Counted from the stretch's first letter, positions 1 to 9,305 are shown. The stretch: 63,024 nt of DNA from JABEVB01 sp049965775 (GCA_049965775.1 JBMFVX010000001.1:1-63024), one strand, 5' to 3'. Notes: a model not told the origin generated them from the sequence alone. Made by a program: numbers and translations.

Positions 1-13
1 GCGGCGAAAACCG

Positions 14-279
14 GGTCTGTAGACCCATTGAGCCGCTGCGAAGCCGCAGATGGGGCGTTTGCGGCCAACCCTGCTGGCGGGGGCCAAGGGGCTGTAGTCT
101 TTGGCGCTCGTCGTCAATGTATGTTCCCATACGCAATCCTCCTCGCTTCGCGCCTCCAACCCCTTGGCCCTCCGTCAATCCTAATTTCTGGGTGTGACAG
201 AGCACTTGTACGGGATTCTGCGTTCCGCTTCAGAGCAAGGCAGGCAGCCAGCGCCTTGTACCCGGCAAAACCGCCAGGG
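14..279 (-). ncRNA. Candidate structured RNA at left edge (nested inverted repeats)
   Basis: The sequence shows an 11-bp perfect inverted repeat (81-91 with 160-170). Nested inside it are GGCGC/GCGCC (103-107, 150-154) and GTATG/CATAC (119-123, 128-132). Read on the minus strand, the innermost loop is GGAA, a GNRA-type tetraloop. Further helices lie at 14-18/23-27, 36-40/45-49, 236-241/253-258 and 261-267/273-279. A minus-strand reading frame starts at ATG 130 behind a good GAGGAGG (138-144) and stays open to the window edge, so a coding alternative exists, but its proline/glutamine-rich product is not recognisable. I do not recognise a known RNA family. Confidence 0.3.
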
Positions 280-557
280 AATGCCAATAAAATCGGCATG
301 ATCCCGGGGCCGCCCGGAAAAATGTCCACACTCGCTTAAGAGCTTTGGCGCAAGACAGAGGGCACGGAGATGATTGAGTGGGTGCTGCGCGACGGGGTTC
401 ACCGCAGTGGTCGCAGGAACTGCTTTGGCTTTTGCGCTGGTAGCCCATTTTGGGGTGGTTGCTCGAGCCCTTTGGCGATGGGTGCATCTTACAGAATGGA
501 AACCTGCCGACTCTACTTTGGAAGAAACGCGACGCCGGGGCGCACGCGGCGGCTGGG

Positions 558-2144
558 TCAGGCTGCGGGATAGATTCCCAGGTCAATGACGGCGCCGGAG
601 GGGGTGTCGAGGGTGGCGTCAAATTTGTGTTTGCCTATGGAGGTGAAGATCACCACATAGCATTGGTTGTATGCGGCAAAGCGCAGATCGCCTGCGGCTG
701 GGCCGACGTAGCGCTGATTGTGCACGCGCTGAAAGTGAAAAATGTATTGGGTAAGCCCCAGTGAGGTGTCGGCGAGCAGCTTGTTGCTGGTAACGTAAAT
801 GCGGTTGTTGATGGAAAATTGCGGCGGGTAGTTGCGCAACAACAGGTTGGGCCACGCTTGCTGGCTTAGGTTGTGTGCGGGTGTGGTTCGGCTGCTGATG
901 GTTAGAGAGGTAAGCGGAATAATTAAGCCACCGGTTTCGCTGTGTTGATTGGATCGCGAGTTGGCGCCGGCGTGAAAGATGGCGGCGCGAAAAGCGTGGT
1001 TATGGAGGCTGCGGAGCAGCATGACCAGGAGCAGATCATCGAGACGATGCATTTTTGCGGCGTTGGCCGAGAGTGTGACAGGTACGGGCGGCGGCAGCGA
1101 TGGTGCGACGCCGGGCCTTGCGAGATGTTGCCGTTGGCGCAAGTCGTGGTGAATCCAATGGAGTATGAACGGGCGCGGCTTTGTGAGCCATGACCGCGGC
1201 GCGCAGGCCAGCAGGCATACTTGTTCGGGGGGCAGGCGATGAAGGAGATGCTGCTGGTGCATCCATGTGAAGCGTTGGGTTGCTTTCTGGAGGATGGATT
1301 TGGCTGGCCGCATGCCTGGGGGCCGTGCGCTTCCGGCGGTGAAAGCGGTCTCATAAAACTCCTGTATCCATAAGACTTGGGTAACGGCAACCGGCGCGTA
1401 ATTGAAACGCAAAGCCCACCAGCGTAGAGCCAGCATGAGAGCATCGGTTTGCCGCGCGGGAGTGGCTTGGCTCCTCAGCCAATGCACGACGGTAGATTGG
1501 CCTTGTATGGCGAGCAAAGTGCGCAGGGCCTCGATGCGGCCGGCGATGGGGGCCGAACTGGTGATAAGCATTTGGAGCGCGGTTGGTAATGGGGCGTGGT
1601 AGATGTGCTGCAACGCCAGTGCTTCGGGACGGGCTGTGAGCTTGTGAGTGGTAGAAGGGCGAGCGAGCGATTGAGCCAGGGCTGCCGTGAGAGCCGGGGT
1701 ATGCAGGCGGGCGGCGAAAGAGGCGGCGCAGGTGATAACGGGCCATTGTTCGAGGTGGGGTATGGTGTGGGTGAGCACCTGCTGGGCCAAGGGCGGGTTT
1801 GCGCGGAATAGCTGCTGGATGGCGTAAATGCGCATTGCCGCATGCTGGCCGGGGCTTTCAATAATGAAAGTGAGGGCGGCAAGGCGAAGTGGAGCGGCAA
1901 CGCCGATGCTTTGGCGCAGGGTGCGGTCGGCGCTTAGGCGTGTGGCATCGCGGCGTGTGCGGTTGATGAGGATGCGGGCGAGTTTGACAACTGGGGCGGC
2001 AGGAGACTTGGCCACGGGCTGTTGATGCGAACACGCTGCCAGGAGCAGCAGCAGCGCGATGGTTGCCAATTTTGCGCCAAGCCCGACAATTTGTAATAAG
2101 GGCGTATGCTGCGGGCGGGGTAAGCCGGCGGCATGGCCCGGCAC
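558..2144 (-). CDS. Predicted lipoprotein of unknown function
   Basis: I do not recognise this family. A hydrophobic run ending in a lipobox (LLLLLAAC) puts the lipidated Cys near residue 38 if translation starts at GTG 2144, so the protein is probably exported and membrane-anchored. The first two thirds are alanine/leucine-rich and look helical, like degenerate armadillo/HEAT-type repeats. The C-terminal part is rich in beta-forming residues. The frame is open up to 2288, but an upstream start would overlap the divergent gene heavily. The start is therefore uncertain, and nothing resembling a strong Shine-Dalgarno sequence is visible. It is divergent from the CNNM gene pair, and Lnt, the enzyme that would complete its lipidation, is encoded nearby. 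Confidence 0.6.
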   Translation of the reverse strand: MPGHAAGLPRPQHTPLLQIVGLGAKLATIALLLLLAACSHQQPVAKSPAAPVVKLARILINRTRRDATRLSADRTLRQSIGVAAPLRLAALTFIIESPGQHAAMRIYAIQQLFRANPPLAQQVLTHTIPHLEQWPVITCAASFAARLHTPALTAALAQSLARPSTTHKLTARPEALALQHIYHAPLPTALQMLITSSAPIAGRIEALRTLLAIQGQSTVVHWLRSQATPARQTDALMLALRWWALRFNYAPVAVTQVLWIQEFYETAFTAGSARPPGMRPAKSILQKATQRFTWMHQQHLLHRLPPEQVCLLACAPRSWLTKPRPFILHWIHHDLRQRQHLARPGVAPSLPPPVPVTLSANAAKMHRLDDLLLVMLLRSLHNHAFRAAIFHAGANSRSNQHSETGGLIIPLTSLTISSRTTPAHNLSQQAWPNLLLRNYPPQFSINNRIYVTSNKLLADTSLGLTQYIFHFQRVHNQRYVGPAAGDLRFAAYNQCYVVIFTSIGKHKFDATLDTPSGAVIDLGIYPAA

Positions 2145-2165
2145 AAGGAAGGAAGGCGACGGCGT

Positions 2166-3440
2166 GTGCTGACGTTTGTGTTGGGCAATCTTGACCTGCT
2201 TATTCCGATAGTGCTGCTGCTGGCGGTGGCGGCGATTTTCGCCTGCAGCGAAACAGCCCTGTTCTCGCTCTCGCGGCATGATTTGCATTTGTTTGAATCC
2301 CGTGGCAAGCCCGCGGAGGCGCTGGCGGCGCGCCTGCGTCGTCAGAGCCGGCCTCTACTTGTGACCATTTTACTGGCAAACATGCTGGCAAACATCCTTA
2401 TTTTTGTGCTTAGCACGCTGCTGCTGGACCGCATTTATCATGCGTATGGCCGCATTGCGGTGGCACTATTGGCGATCGCGCCGGTGGTGATGACGGCGTA
2501 CTTTGGCGAAATTATGCCGAAGCTGATTGGGCGGTTGTATAACCGCCGGCTGGCACCGCTGCTGGCGGGGCCGCTGTCGCGGATGATGGGTGTGATGGAG
2601 CCGGTGGTTCGGCTGATAAACTTTGTGATGATTACGCCGGTACACCGGTTACTGGATCGGCCCCTGGGGGCGGAGCGATTTTCGGTGGATGATTTGCGGC
2701 TGCTGCTGAGCATGTCGCAGCATCATGGCATTATTGATTTTTCCGAGAACCAGCTTTTGCAGCAGGTGGTGCGGCTGCGCGAAATACGCATTCGCGACCT
2801 GATGACGCCGCGCGTGGATATGCCGGCGTTTGATGTTGCCCGCAGCATGGCGGAACTGCGCAGCATGCTGCTGGAAAAGAGGCTCACGCGGCTGCCGGTG
2901 TATGAAAGGCAGAGAGACAACGTGCTGGGTGTGCTGCACGCAAAGACATTCTTTTTGGAGAGGCCGACGACCGCCGCCGAGCTCAAGCCACTGCTGCAAC
3001 CGGCGGACTTTGTACCGCAGATGCAACCGCTGGACCGGCTGCTTACGCACTTTCGTAAGGCGCATCGGCAGATGGCGATAGTGGTGGATGAGTTTGGTGG
3101 TGTGGCGGGTTCGATTTCGCTGGAAGATGTGGTGGAGCATTTAATCGGCGACATAGCCGAGCCGGATGAACCGGTCATGCGGCTGATAGAGCAGGTAGGG
3201 CCCGACCAATGGCATGTGTCGGGCAACTTATCGCTTTTGGAATGGGTGGACATGTTTGGCAGCGCTGCGAAGCAGACGCGGGCCTCGACCGTGGCAGGGC
3301 TTATTTATGCGGTGCTTAAACGGCTGCCGCAGGTAGGGGATGTTGTAACGATAGGGCATTTGCAGATGCGGGTAGAGGCGATGGCGGGGCCCCGTGTGCG
3401 GCAGGTGCTGATTAAACTGATTGATAAGGAGCCAAGGTGA
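2166..3440 (+). CDS. CNNM/HlyC-CorC family membrane protein with CBS pair
   Basis: This is a hemolysin C/CorC-type integral membrane protein, a family linked to divalent-cation (Mg2+/Co2+) efflux or sensing. Residues about 5-180 form the CNNM (DUF21) transmembrane domain, with the conserved GEIMPK segment near 114-119. A CBS pair follows, opening with RDLMTPRVDM near 210, and then a C-terminal CorC_HlyC domain (about 345-424). The GTG at 2166 is preferred because AAGGAAGGAAGG lies at 2145-2156 with good spacing; ATG 2133 is in frame but lacks such a site. The stop overlaps the start of the next, paralogous gene by four bases (ATGA-type coupling), so the two probably form a heteromeric or paired system. 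The substrate cannot be told from sequence. Confidence 0.85.
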   Translation: MLTFVLGNLDLLIPIVLLLAVAAIFACSETALFSLSRHDLHLFESRGKPAEALAARLRRQSRPLLVTILLANMLANILIFVLSTLLLDRIYHAYGRIAVALLAIAPVVMTAYFGEIMPKLIGRLYNRRLAPLLAGPLSRMMGVMEPVVRLINFVMITPVHRLLDRPLGAERFSVDDLRLLLSMSQHHGIIDFSENQLLQQVVRLREIRIRDLMTPRVDMPAFDVARSMAELRSMLLEKRLTRLPVYERQRDNVLGVLHAKTFFLERPTTAAELKPLLQPADFVPQMQPLDRLLTHFRKAHRQMAIVVDEFGGVAGSISLEDVVEHLIGDIAEPDEPVMRLIEQVGPDQWHVSGNLSLLEWVDMFGSAAKQTRASTVAGLIYAVLKRLPQVGDVVTIGHLQMRVEAMAGPRVRQVLIKLIDKEPR

Positions 3441-4465
3441 TGCAAGTGGTTCCTGATGGGCTTTTAGCGGCAGCGCCGAGTACTGTTGGATGGGTGCTTT
3501 TGGGGGTGGCGGGCCTGGTTTTATCTGGTCTGTTTGCCGGGCTTGAAACGGGCTTTTATGCGCTATCGCGGCTGCGGCTGCAGTTGCGAAGCTATCAGAA
3601 GGATGCGGCGGCCGAACGCATCAGTGGTTGGATGGACCGGCCGACATCTTTACTGACGGGGCTTTTGGTATGGCAGAACATCAGCAATTTTGCCGCGTCG
3701 GCAGCGATTACGATGCTGCTGTCGTCGCAGGGGCTGGGGGCGCTGGCACAGACGGCATTGTCGGCGCTGGTGATATCGCCGTTTATGCTGATATTTGCGG
3801 AGGTGGTGCCGAAAGATTTGTTTTATATGCATACCGACAGTTGGACGTACAAACTGGCGGGTTTTCTGCATGGGGCATTGCTGGCCATTACGGTTGTGCC
3901 GATATTGCCGCTGCTGTATGGCCTGGAGATTATTTCGACAAAGTTGCTGCGATTTGGCCGAGGCGCTGCGGAGGCGCCGTCCGGTACGCCGCACCGCGTG
4001 CAGCGGCTAGTGGAAGAGAGCAGTGCAACGGGGCTGATAAGCGATGCGCAGCAGGACATGATTGAGCGCACGCTTCGGATGGCGCACATTGATGTTCGGG
4101 AAGTGATGATCCCGTGGGTGCGGGTGGTGGCGGTACCCGCCAAGATTGGCCAAAAAGGGTTTGAGGCGATTGCGCGGCGGTACAACGTATCGCGATTGCC
4201 GGTGCTGGGACGCAACACGAACGATATTTTGGGTGTGGTGCAGGTGGTGGATGTTTTGGCCGATGAGAAGGCGTTTGACTTGCGGCCGCATTTGCGAGCG
4301 CCCATTACGCTGCTGCCGGAGCAATCGGTGCGGTCAGCGATTACGTTGATGCAACGAGCGCGGCAAACGATAGGGATCGTAGTAAACCGGCAGGGGCAGG
4401 CGGTGGGCTTGGTGACGATAAAAGATCTGGTGGAAGAACTGGTGGGCGAGTTGGCAGATTGGTGA
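3437..4465 (+). CDS. CNNM-domain membrane protein with CBS pair, short paralog
   Basis: Second member of a tandem CNNM pair. The N-terminal transmembrane domain (about residues 15-190, containing AEVVPKDLF) and the CBS pair (from VREVMIPW, about 215-335) are present. The protein ends right after the second CBS domain and lacks the CorC_HlyC C-terminal domain of its upstream neighbour. The four-base overlap with that neighbour implies translational coupling. A long and a short CNNM protein encoded side by side is a recurring arrangement. The role is presumably in metal-ion transport or homeostasis, inferred from the family. Confidence 0.83.
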   Translation: MMQVVPDGLLAAAPSTVGWVLLGVAGLVLSGLFAGLETGFYALSRLRLQLRSYQKDAAAERISGWMDRPTSLLTGLLVWQNISNFAASAAITMLLSSQGLGALAQTALSALVISPFMLIFAEVVPKDLFYMHTDSWTYKLAGFLHGALLAITVVPILPLLYGLEIISTKLLRFGRGAAEAPSGTPHRVQRLVEESSATGLISDAQQDMIERTLRMAHIDVREVMIPWVRVVAVPAKIGQKGFEAIARRYNVSRLPVLGRNTNDILGVVQVVDVLADEKAFDLRPHLRAPITLLPEQSVRSAITLMQRARQTIGIVVNRQGQAVGLVTIKDLVEELVGELADW

Positions 4466-4495
4466 GCAGGGCGCGGCCAGCGGGCGAGGGCTGCG

Positions 4496-4510
4496 TGCAC
4501 TATAAGTGCA
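4496..4510. promoter_or_regulatory. 15-bp palindrome upstream of lnt
   Basis: TGCACT-ATA-AGTGCA is a perfect inverted repeat 51 bp upstream of the lnt ATG and 30 bp after the CNNM stop. It contains a TATAAG hexamer that could serve as a -10, so it might be an operator over an lnt promoter. A short RNA hairpin is the alternative. Confidence 0.3.
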
Positions 4511-4561
4511 TTCCGCTATGATTAGCCGGCGGCTTTGTTGCCGTTGAAAGGTTTGTCGGCG

Positions 4562-6316
4562 ATGTCGCAACAAAATGAAAATGCCAAAGAATCGCATCTG
4601 AAGTGCTCACCCGGGCCAAGTTCTTGTTCGTCATCAGCGATGGTTGGCCGTGCTGTGATCATAACTGTGGCCCTGCTGCTGCTTAGCGCGCTGCTGCAAT
4701 CGCTGGCGTTTGCTCCTTTCGATGTATGGCCTTTTGCTTTTTGTGCGTTAACGCCTGCGGCATTGGCTGTCATGTGGTTTGGCGCAGGCTGGCGAATACT
4801 GCTGCTATTTTATGGCATCGGGGCGGTTTATTTTGGCGTGAATTGTTTTTGGCTGGCCCCGATAACTTCTTGGGGGCTGCTGGTATTGGCAATGTATTTG
4901 GGTTTGTATTGGCTGCTGTTTGCCAAGATATTTGACCTTGTCACACGCCATCTGCATTGGCCGGCCATGGTGGCGCTGCCGCTGATATTTACCTCACTGG
5001 AGTACCTGCGCGATACGCTTTTCTCCGGGTTTGCGTGGTTTACTCTCGGTACGGCCGTGGCTCCCGCTGGTACATTGCTGCAAGTCGCCGATTTGTTCGG
5101 CGTTTCAGGTTTGACGTTTCTGACGTGTGTTATTGCGGGCTATTTGGCGGATGTTGTTGCCGCACGGCGCGGCAGGCGCGCATATGTTCGCATGGCGATC
5201 GAAACTTTGCTGGCGGTGGCCTTGCTGGTAGTTGTATATGCGTACGGCGTGTACCGCCTAAACCAACGGGACGTTATGACGCCTGGCCCGCGGGTGGCGG
5301 TCATTCAACAATATATTCCACAGACCTTGAAGGATGCCGGTGGCATCAAGGCCGACCGCGCTTTATTTAACAGCTTTATGCGGTTGAGCCGCGCGGCCGC
5401 CGGCACACATCCCAACCTGATCGCCTGGCCTGAAACCATGATTCCTGGCTTTATGAATCGGCAGTGGCTTTCACTGCCGCCTGTGGCATTTTCGGCCCGC
5501 TATACGCGGCGCTTGCTTCGGCTGGATCAGCATTTTGCCGCCGAACTTGCCGTCTTTTCTCATCAAACGGGTATTGCGCTTTTGGTTGGGGCGTCATACA
5601 TAGGGTACAATCAGCAGGGCAGCGTAGATCAAAAGAAGAACGTAGCTCTGATGGTAACGCCCTCCCGTGGCCTGCTGCCAGTGCACTATGCCAAGCATCA
5701 TCTGGTACCGTTTGGCGAGTATGTACCCTTTGCTCAGTGGCCCTGGTTGCACCGTCTGCTACTGTACCTGACGCCATTTGGCCCCAACGATGACTATTCG
5801 CTTAATCCTGGCCGCCATTGGACGCGCTTTACGCTTAAAGCAGGCAAAAATGAGTGGCGTTTTGGCACGCCCATTTGTTATGAGGATGTCATGCCCAGGC
5901 CATCGCGCATGCTGGCTCGCCCGCGTCACGGCAAAAAGGGAGCGGACTTTTTGATCAGCATCAGCAACGATGGCTGGTACGACAGCAGCTTTGAGCTTGA
6001 TCAACATTTACAGATGGATCAGTTGCGCGCGGTGGAAAATCGCGTGCCCATTGCCCGCAGTGTTAACGGTGGTGATTGTGGTTTTATTGATTCGCTGGGC
6101 CGCGTGATAAAGCTGGTGCATGTGAATGGTCGAAGCAATTTTGTCAGCGGTTATGCCGCGGCAACTTTACCGATAGACCGACGCATTTCGTTATTCAGCC
6201 GCATTGGAGATATCTTTCCACGGGTGCTTCTTGCCCTTACCATAGTTTCGTCGGTATGGGCCGGTATTTGGGCGGGACTCCAGGCCCGAAAGAAATCAGC
6301 GCCGTCGGTAACGTAA
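4562..6316 (+). CDS. lnt: Apolipoprotein N-acyltransferase
   Basis: Transfers the third acyl chain to the N-terminal cysteine of lipoproteins in the inner membrane. About eight hydrophobic segments fill residues 30-235, followed by a nitrilase-like (CN hydrolase) domain. The catalytic triad is visible: Glu about 291 in AWPETMIPG, Lys about 378 in AKHHLVPFGEY and Cys about 439 in PICYEDV. The length of 584 residues is somewhat longer than the usual ~510, mainly from an N-terminal extension and loops. ATG 4562 is chosen because GAAAGG precedes it; a TTG at 4535 is also in frame. It sits among genes for several predicted lipoproteins, which fits its role, and is probably transcribed separately from the CNNM pair. 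Confidence 0.93.
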   Translation: MSQQNENAKESHLKCSPGPSSCSSSAMVGRAVIITVALLLLSALLQSLAFAPFDVWPFAFCALTPAALAVMWFGAGWRILLLFYGIGAVYFGVNCFWLAPITSWGLLVLAMYLGLYWLLFAKIFDLVTRHLHWPAMVALPLIFTSLEYLRDTLFSGFAWFTLGTAVAPAGTLLQVADLFGVSGLTFLTCVIAGYLADVVAARRGRRAYVRMAIETLLAVALLVVVYAYGVYRLNQRDVMTPGPRVAVIQQYIPQTLKDAGGIKADRALFNSFMRLSRAAAGTHPNLIAWPETMIPGFMNRQWLSLPPVAFSARYTRRLLRLDQHFAAELAVFSHQTGIALLVGASYIGYNQQGSVDQKKNVALMVTPSRGLLPVHYAKHHLVPFGEYVPFAQWPWLHRLLLYLTPFGPNDDYSLNPGRHWTRFTLKAGKNEWRFGTPICYEDVMPRPSRMLARPRHGKKGADFLISISNDGWYDSSFELDQHLQMDQLRAVENRVPIARSVNGGDCGFIDSLGRVIKLVHVNGRSNFVSGYAAATLPIDRRISLFSRIGDIFPRVLLALTIVSSVWAGIWAGLQARKKSAPSVT

Positions 6317-6375
6317 ACAGTATTTGGCGGAACCATAAGCCCCGCAGGTTTTATATAGTCATAAGGAAAAGTCCT

Positions 6376-7437
6376 GTGCTAAATGGTAAACAAGGCTTTG
6401 TTAAATATTCATCAAGCCTGCGGCTCCGCGGGCCTGATACGGCGATTTCAGGCACTGGTTTTTTAATGTTGCCTGCTTGGCTCATGATGTTGCTGGTGCT
6501 TTGTGGGCCGGCAGGTTGCAGCCAGAGCACTTCACGGCCTCTGCCGCCCAAAGTTTCTTTGTCGGCTGCCGAGGCGGTGGTGCAGCAAACCGCTCAAGAC
6601 AGTCGGGCTGCGGTGCGAGCCGATACGGTACAGGCGGTTGAAAATCTGCATCGCCCGATTGCAGAAAAAATTGTCGCCGCTGCGCTGCATGATGTCTCCC
6701 GGCCGGTTCGTTTTGCCGCAGCGATGGTGGCGGGGCGTCGGCGTATGAAGTCGCTTGAGCCGCAATTAAAGAGTTTGCTGCATGATCCAGATCCCAGTGT
6801 TCGCATCGCCGCGGTTTATGCGCTGGCACGATTGGGCGATTCATCCCACATGAACATGTTGCCGATGATGCTGGCGTCGAGCAACCCGGTCATTCGTGCC
6901 AACGCTGCTATGGTGCTGGGGCGTCTCGGAGATGCCAGCGCCATTGGCTTGCTGCGCACGCTTTCAGATGATCCAAACCACTCGGTGAAATTGGTTGTAA
7001 CGTCCGCTCTTGCCCGGCTGGGCTACAAGCGAGCCATCAAAAGCCTGATTGCCATGGACTTAAGCGGCGATACGGCCGACCATTTATTTGCGCTAAGCAC
7101 CTGTCGAAGCCTCGACAATCCGCTGGCGGTTAATGTGCTGCTTGCCGGTCTGCACGACCCCATGGCCGAAGCTCAACTGATAGCCGCTCGCGGTTTGGGG
7201 CAGCGCGGCAGCGTTGCCGGTATCAAAATCGCGCTTACGGAGTCGGCAAGCACCGACCCGGGTTTGCGGGCGTTGGCTGCGTTGGCGCTGGGGTCTATTC
7301 CATCACCGGCCAGCGAACCGGCTTTGCGTACGCTGCTGCAGGATAAAAATATTCGCGTACGCGTTGCCGCTGCGGCTGGCTTAATTAACCTGCATGACTA
7401 TGCCAAACGGGTTGCATCAATGGAAAAAGCTCCATGA
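6376..7437 (+). CDS. HEAT-repeat lipoprotein
   Basis: A probable lipoprotein composed of PBS-lyase-like HEAT repeats. Repeats of about 31 residues run from about residue 80 to the C-terminus, with recurrent DPSVRIAAVYALARLGD-type units. Such solenoids mediate protein-protein contacts. A hydrophobic stretch ends in a lipobox (LCGPAGC). Two starts are credible. GTG 6376 has AAGGAAA in front but gives a 47-residue lead. ATG 6466 would put the lipidated Cys at residue 18, ideal for a lipoprotein signal, but shows no clear ribosome-binding site. It lies 59 bp after lnt on the same strand. Function beyond scaffolding is not inferable. Confidence 0.78.
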   Translation: MLNGKQGFVKYSSSLRLRGPDTAISGTGFLMLPAWLMMLLVLCGPAGCSQSTSRPLPPKVSLSAAEAVVQQTAQDSRAAVRADTVQAVENLHRPIAEKIVAAALHDVSRPVRFAAAMVAGRRRMKSLEPQLKSLLHDPDPSVRIAAVYALARLGDSSHMNMLPMMLASSNPVIRANAAMVLGRLGDASAIGLLRTLSDDPNHSVKLVVTSALARLGYKRAIKSLIAMDLSGDTADHLFALSTCRSLDNPLAVNVLLAGLHDPMAEAQLIAARGLGQRGSVAGIKIALTESASTDPGLRALAALALGSIPSPASEPALRTLLQDKNIRVRVAAAAGLINLHDYAKRVASMEKAP

Positions 7438-7597
7438 CTTTAGCGATCCGTTTGCATGAAGTCGTCCATCGGCAGTACCGATTGCGTATCGAGCATGAGG
7501 CTTTGTAATATCACGGTGTTTGTGTTCCAATATTGCGTCTGATGCTCGCTAGTGCCCCATAGCCGCAGCCACGAGTGCTGACAAATGCCTTGGCAGG

Positions 7598-7609
7598 CTG
7601 TTATAACAG
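7598..7609. promoter_or_regulatory. 12-bp palindrome before the parvulin-like gene
   Basis: CTGTTATAACAG is a perfect 12-bp palindrome ending 12 bases before the ATG at 7622. It includes TTATAA, so it may overlap a -10 element or act as an operator close to the translation start. The 185-base gap between the HEAT gene and this start holds nothing else I can support. Confidence 0.25.
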
Positions 7610-7621
7610 AAAGATCACCAC

Positions 7622-9043
7622 ATGATTCCTCAATCATCTGTATGCATTAGGCATCGTCTGCTTATTGGCTCGGCTATTGTCGCCGCGCTTGGTCTGAATA
7701 TAGTTCTGGGCGGATGCTCGGTTATGCATCATCACGCGCAGCCAACGTTATCAACGCAGGCGTTTATACCGCCTGATGCGCCAGCTTCAGAGCCTGGCAG
7801 CAAAGGATCTCTTGCGGGTGGCCCGACTGGTTCGGGGGCTGCTCAGGCGGCGTCGGCTGCAGCGCCGGGGACAACGACGATGGCGGGAGTCTCGAAACAT
7901 GTTGCTGCCAATCGCGGAAGCGGGTGGCATATGCCGGCCATTCTTCCACCACCTGATATTCAAGCCGCACCACCGCCGCCGGCGGGTCAACCGCTGACGG
8001 TAGCCGCCTTGTTGGGGACGGTTAATGGGCACCCAATATTTGCCGGCGATGTGCTGAGTTTGGTGGCCAAGCAACTTCAACAGGAGGCGCGACAGAGCCG
8101 TACCAAAGATTATTTTGATCAGCTTGCGGTTGATACCGTGGCTCAGGCCGTACGCGCTCGAATTGATCATATGTTGATTCTGCAGGCAGCCAAGCGCAAT
8201 CTCACCAAGGATGACTACAAACAGGTAGACACCTATGTGCGACAGCAGGAAGCCAAGTTTTTAACCCAATATCAAGGTTCCGAAGCGACGGCGGATCGCG
8301 AATTGCGGCTGCAAGGGTCTTCGATGGCCAAAAAAATGACCAGCATGCGGCACATGGTGACGATCCAGCTTTATCTCGAACGAACCATTACCTCCCGATT
8401 GGTCGTAACCCGCCGGCAAATATGGGATTATTACCAGAGTCATCTTGCGGAGTTCACGCAGCAGCCCGCGGTTGATCTTTACACGATAACGTATCCAGTG
8501 CTGCGGCAATGGCCCAAAGACCCGGGTGATCCGAGTCATACGCGCGTGGTAGCGCATCCTACGCCGGCCCAACTCGCAGAGGCTCGAAGCAAAGCATTGG
8601 CATATTGCGACCAGCTTGAGAATAAGCTCAAGCATGGGGCCAACTTCGCCTTCATGGCCGAAGACGTGTCAACCGATGCTGAAGCTAACAATGGCGGCCA
8701 TTGGGGTATTATCAAAGCGGGCACCCTGGCGAATGCCAAGGTGCAATCTGTGGCATTTTCATTGCCGAGCCATGGTATGGCTCCGCCTCTGCTGGTCGAA
8801 GACCCTAAAAACCCGGCCAATGATCAGGTGGAAATTATAAAGGTGGGGCGCGTCTGGCATAAGCATGTAACGCCGTTTTCGCAGGCACAGCAGAAAATAT
8901 CCAAAGAGCTTAAGCAGCGCATGTGGACGCGTATGATGGAAAAGTTCAGACAACAACTCTATGGCGACGCGGCCGTCGAAGCGATTGATCAGATGGTGGC
9001 CACCGCCACACAGGTGGCAACATCCGAGTACTTTCGCAAATAA
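7622..9043 (+). CDS. Parvulin-type peptidyl-prolyl isomerase lipoprotein (SurA/PrsA-like)
   Basis: Envelope foldase candidate. The signal peptide ends in a lipobox (IVLGGC, Cys about 32). A proline/alanine-rich linker runs to residue about 130, followed by a helical SurA-N-like region in which GTVNGHPIFAGDVL is the typical opening motif. A parvulin (PpiC) domain occupies about residues 290-425, with NNGGHWGIIKAGTL and a VAFSLPSHGM-like stretch. A short helical C-terminus follows. Parvulins catalyse cis-trans isomerisation of X-Pro bonds and chaperone outer-membrane proteins. The ribosome-binding site is weak. The gene closes the envelope block, after which a kilobase without genes follows. 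Confidence 0.85.
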   Translation: MIPQSSVCIRHRLLIGSAIVAALGLNIVLGGCSVMHHHAQPTLSTQAFIPPDAPASEPGSKGSLAGGPTGSGAAQAASAAAPGTTTMAGVSKHVAANRGSGWHMPAILPPPDIQAAPPPPAGQPLTVAALLGTVNGHPIFAGDVLSLVAKQLQQEARQSRTKDYFDQLAVDTVAQAVRARIDHMLILQAAKRNLTKDDYKQVDTYVRQQEAKFLTQYQGSEATADRELRLQGSSMAKKMTSMRHMVTIQLYLERTITSRLVVTRRQIWDYYQSHLAEFTQQPAVDLYTITYPVLRQWPKDPGDPSHTRVVAHPTPAQLAEARSKALAYCDQLENKLKHGANFAFMAEDVSTDAEANNGGHWGIIKAGTLANAKVQSVAFSLPSHGMAPPLLVEDPKNPANDQVEIIKVGRVWHKHVTPFSQAQQKISKELKQRMWTRMMEKFRQQLYGDAAVEAIDQMVATATQVATSEYFRK

Positions 9044-9305
9044 TGGCATTTAGAAGGCAAAAATAAACCAGTGACCTCGGCCCATAACCGGACCGGGTCA
9101 CCGGTTGCAGCTTCTCTCTCCATCCGGGGCCTGTCGCCGCCTTGGCGGGGACTGGCCGCGGGGATGAAGCTCACGTGAGTGCCTGCTCTCTTTCTCCCTC
9201 CACCGCCTGAAGGGCCTTGCCCCTCCCGTCCGGATCGGAAACCTCAATCCGGCGGCGTGCCCTCTCCTTCAAGCGGCGGCAATTGGCTCTCTTTTATTTC
9301 AACCG

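Noticed and set aside
374..589. Possible small membrane protein starting at TTG 374
   Set aside because: It has one hydrophobic stretch but a rare start, overlaps the convergent gene end, and lies next to the structured region; not enough support.
7440..7621. Short minus-strand frame between the HEAT and parvulin genes
   Set aside because: No start signal and overlaps the promoter-proximal palindrome.
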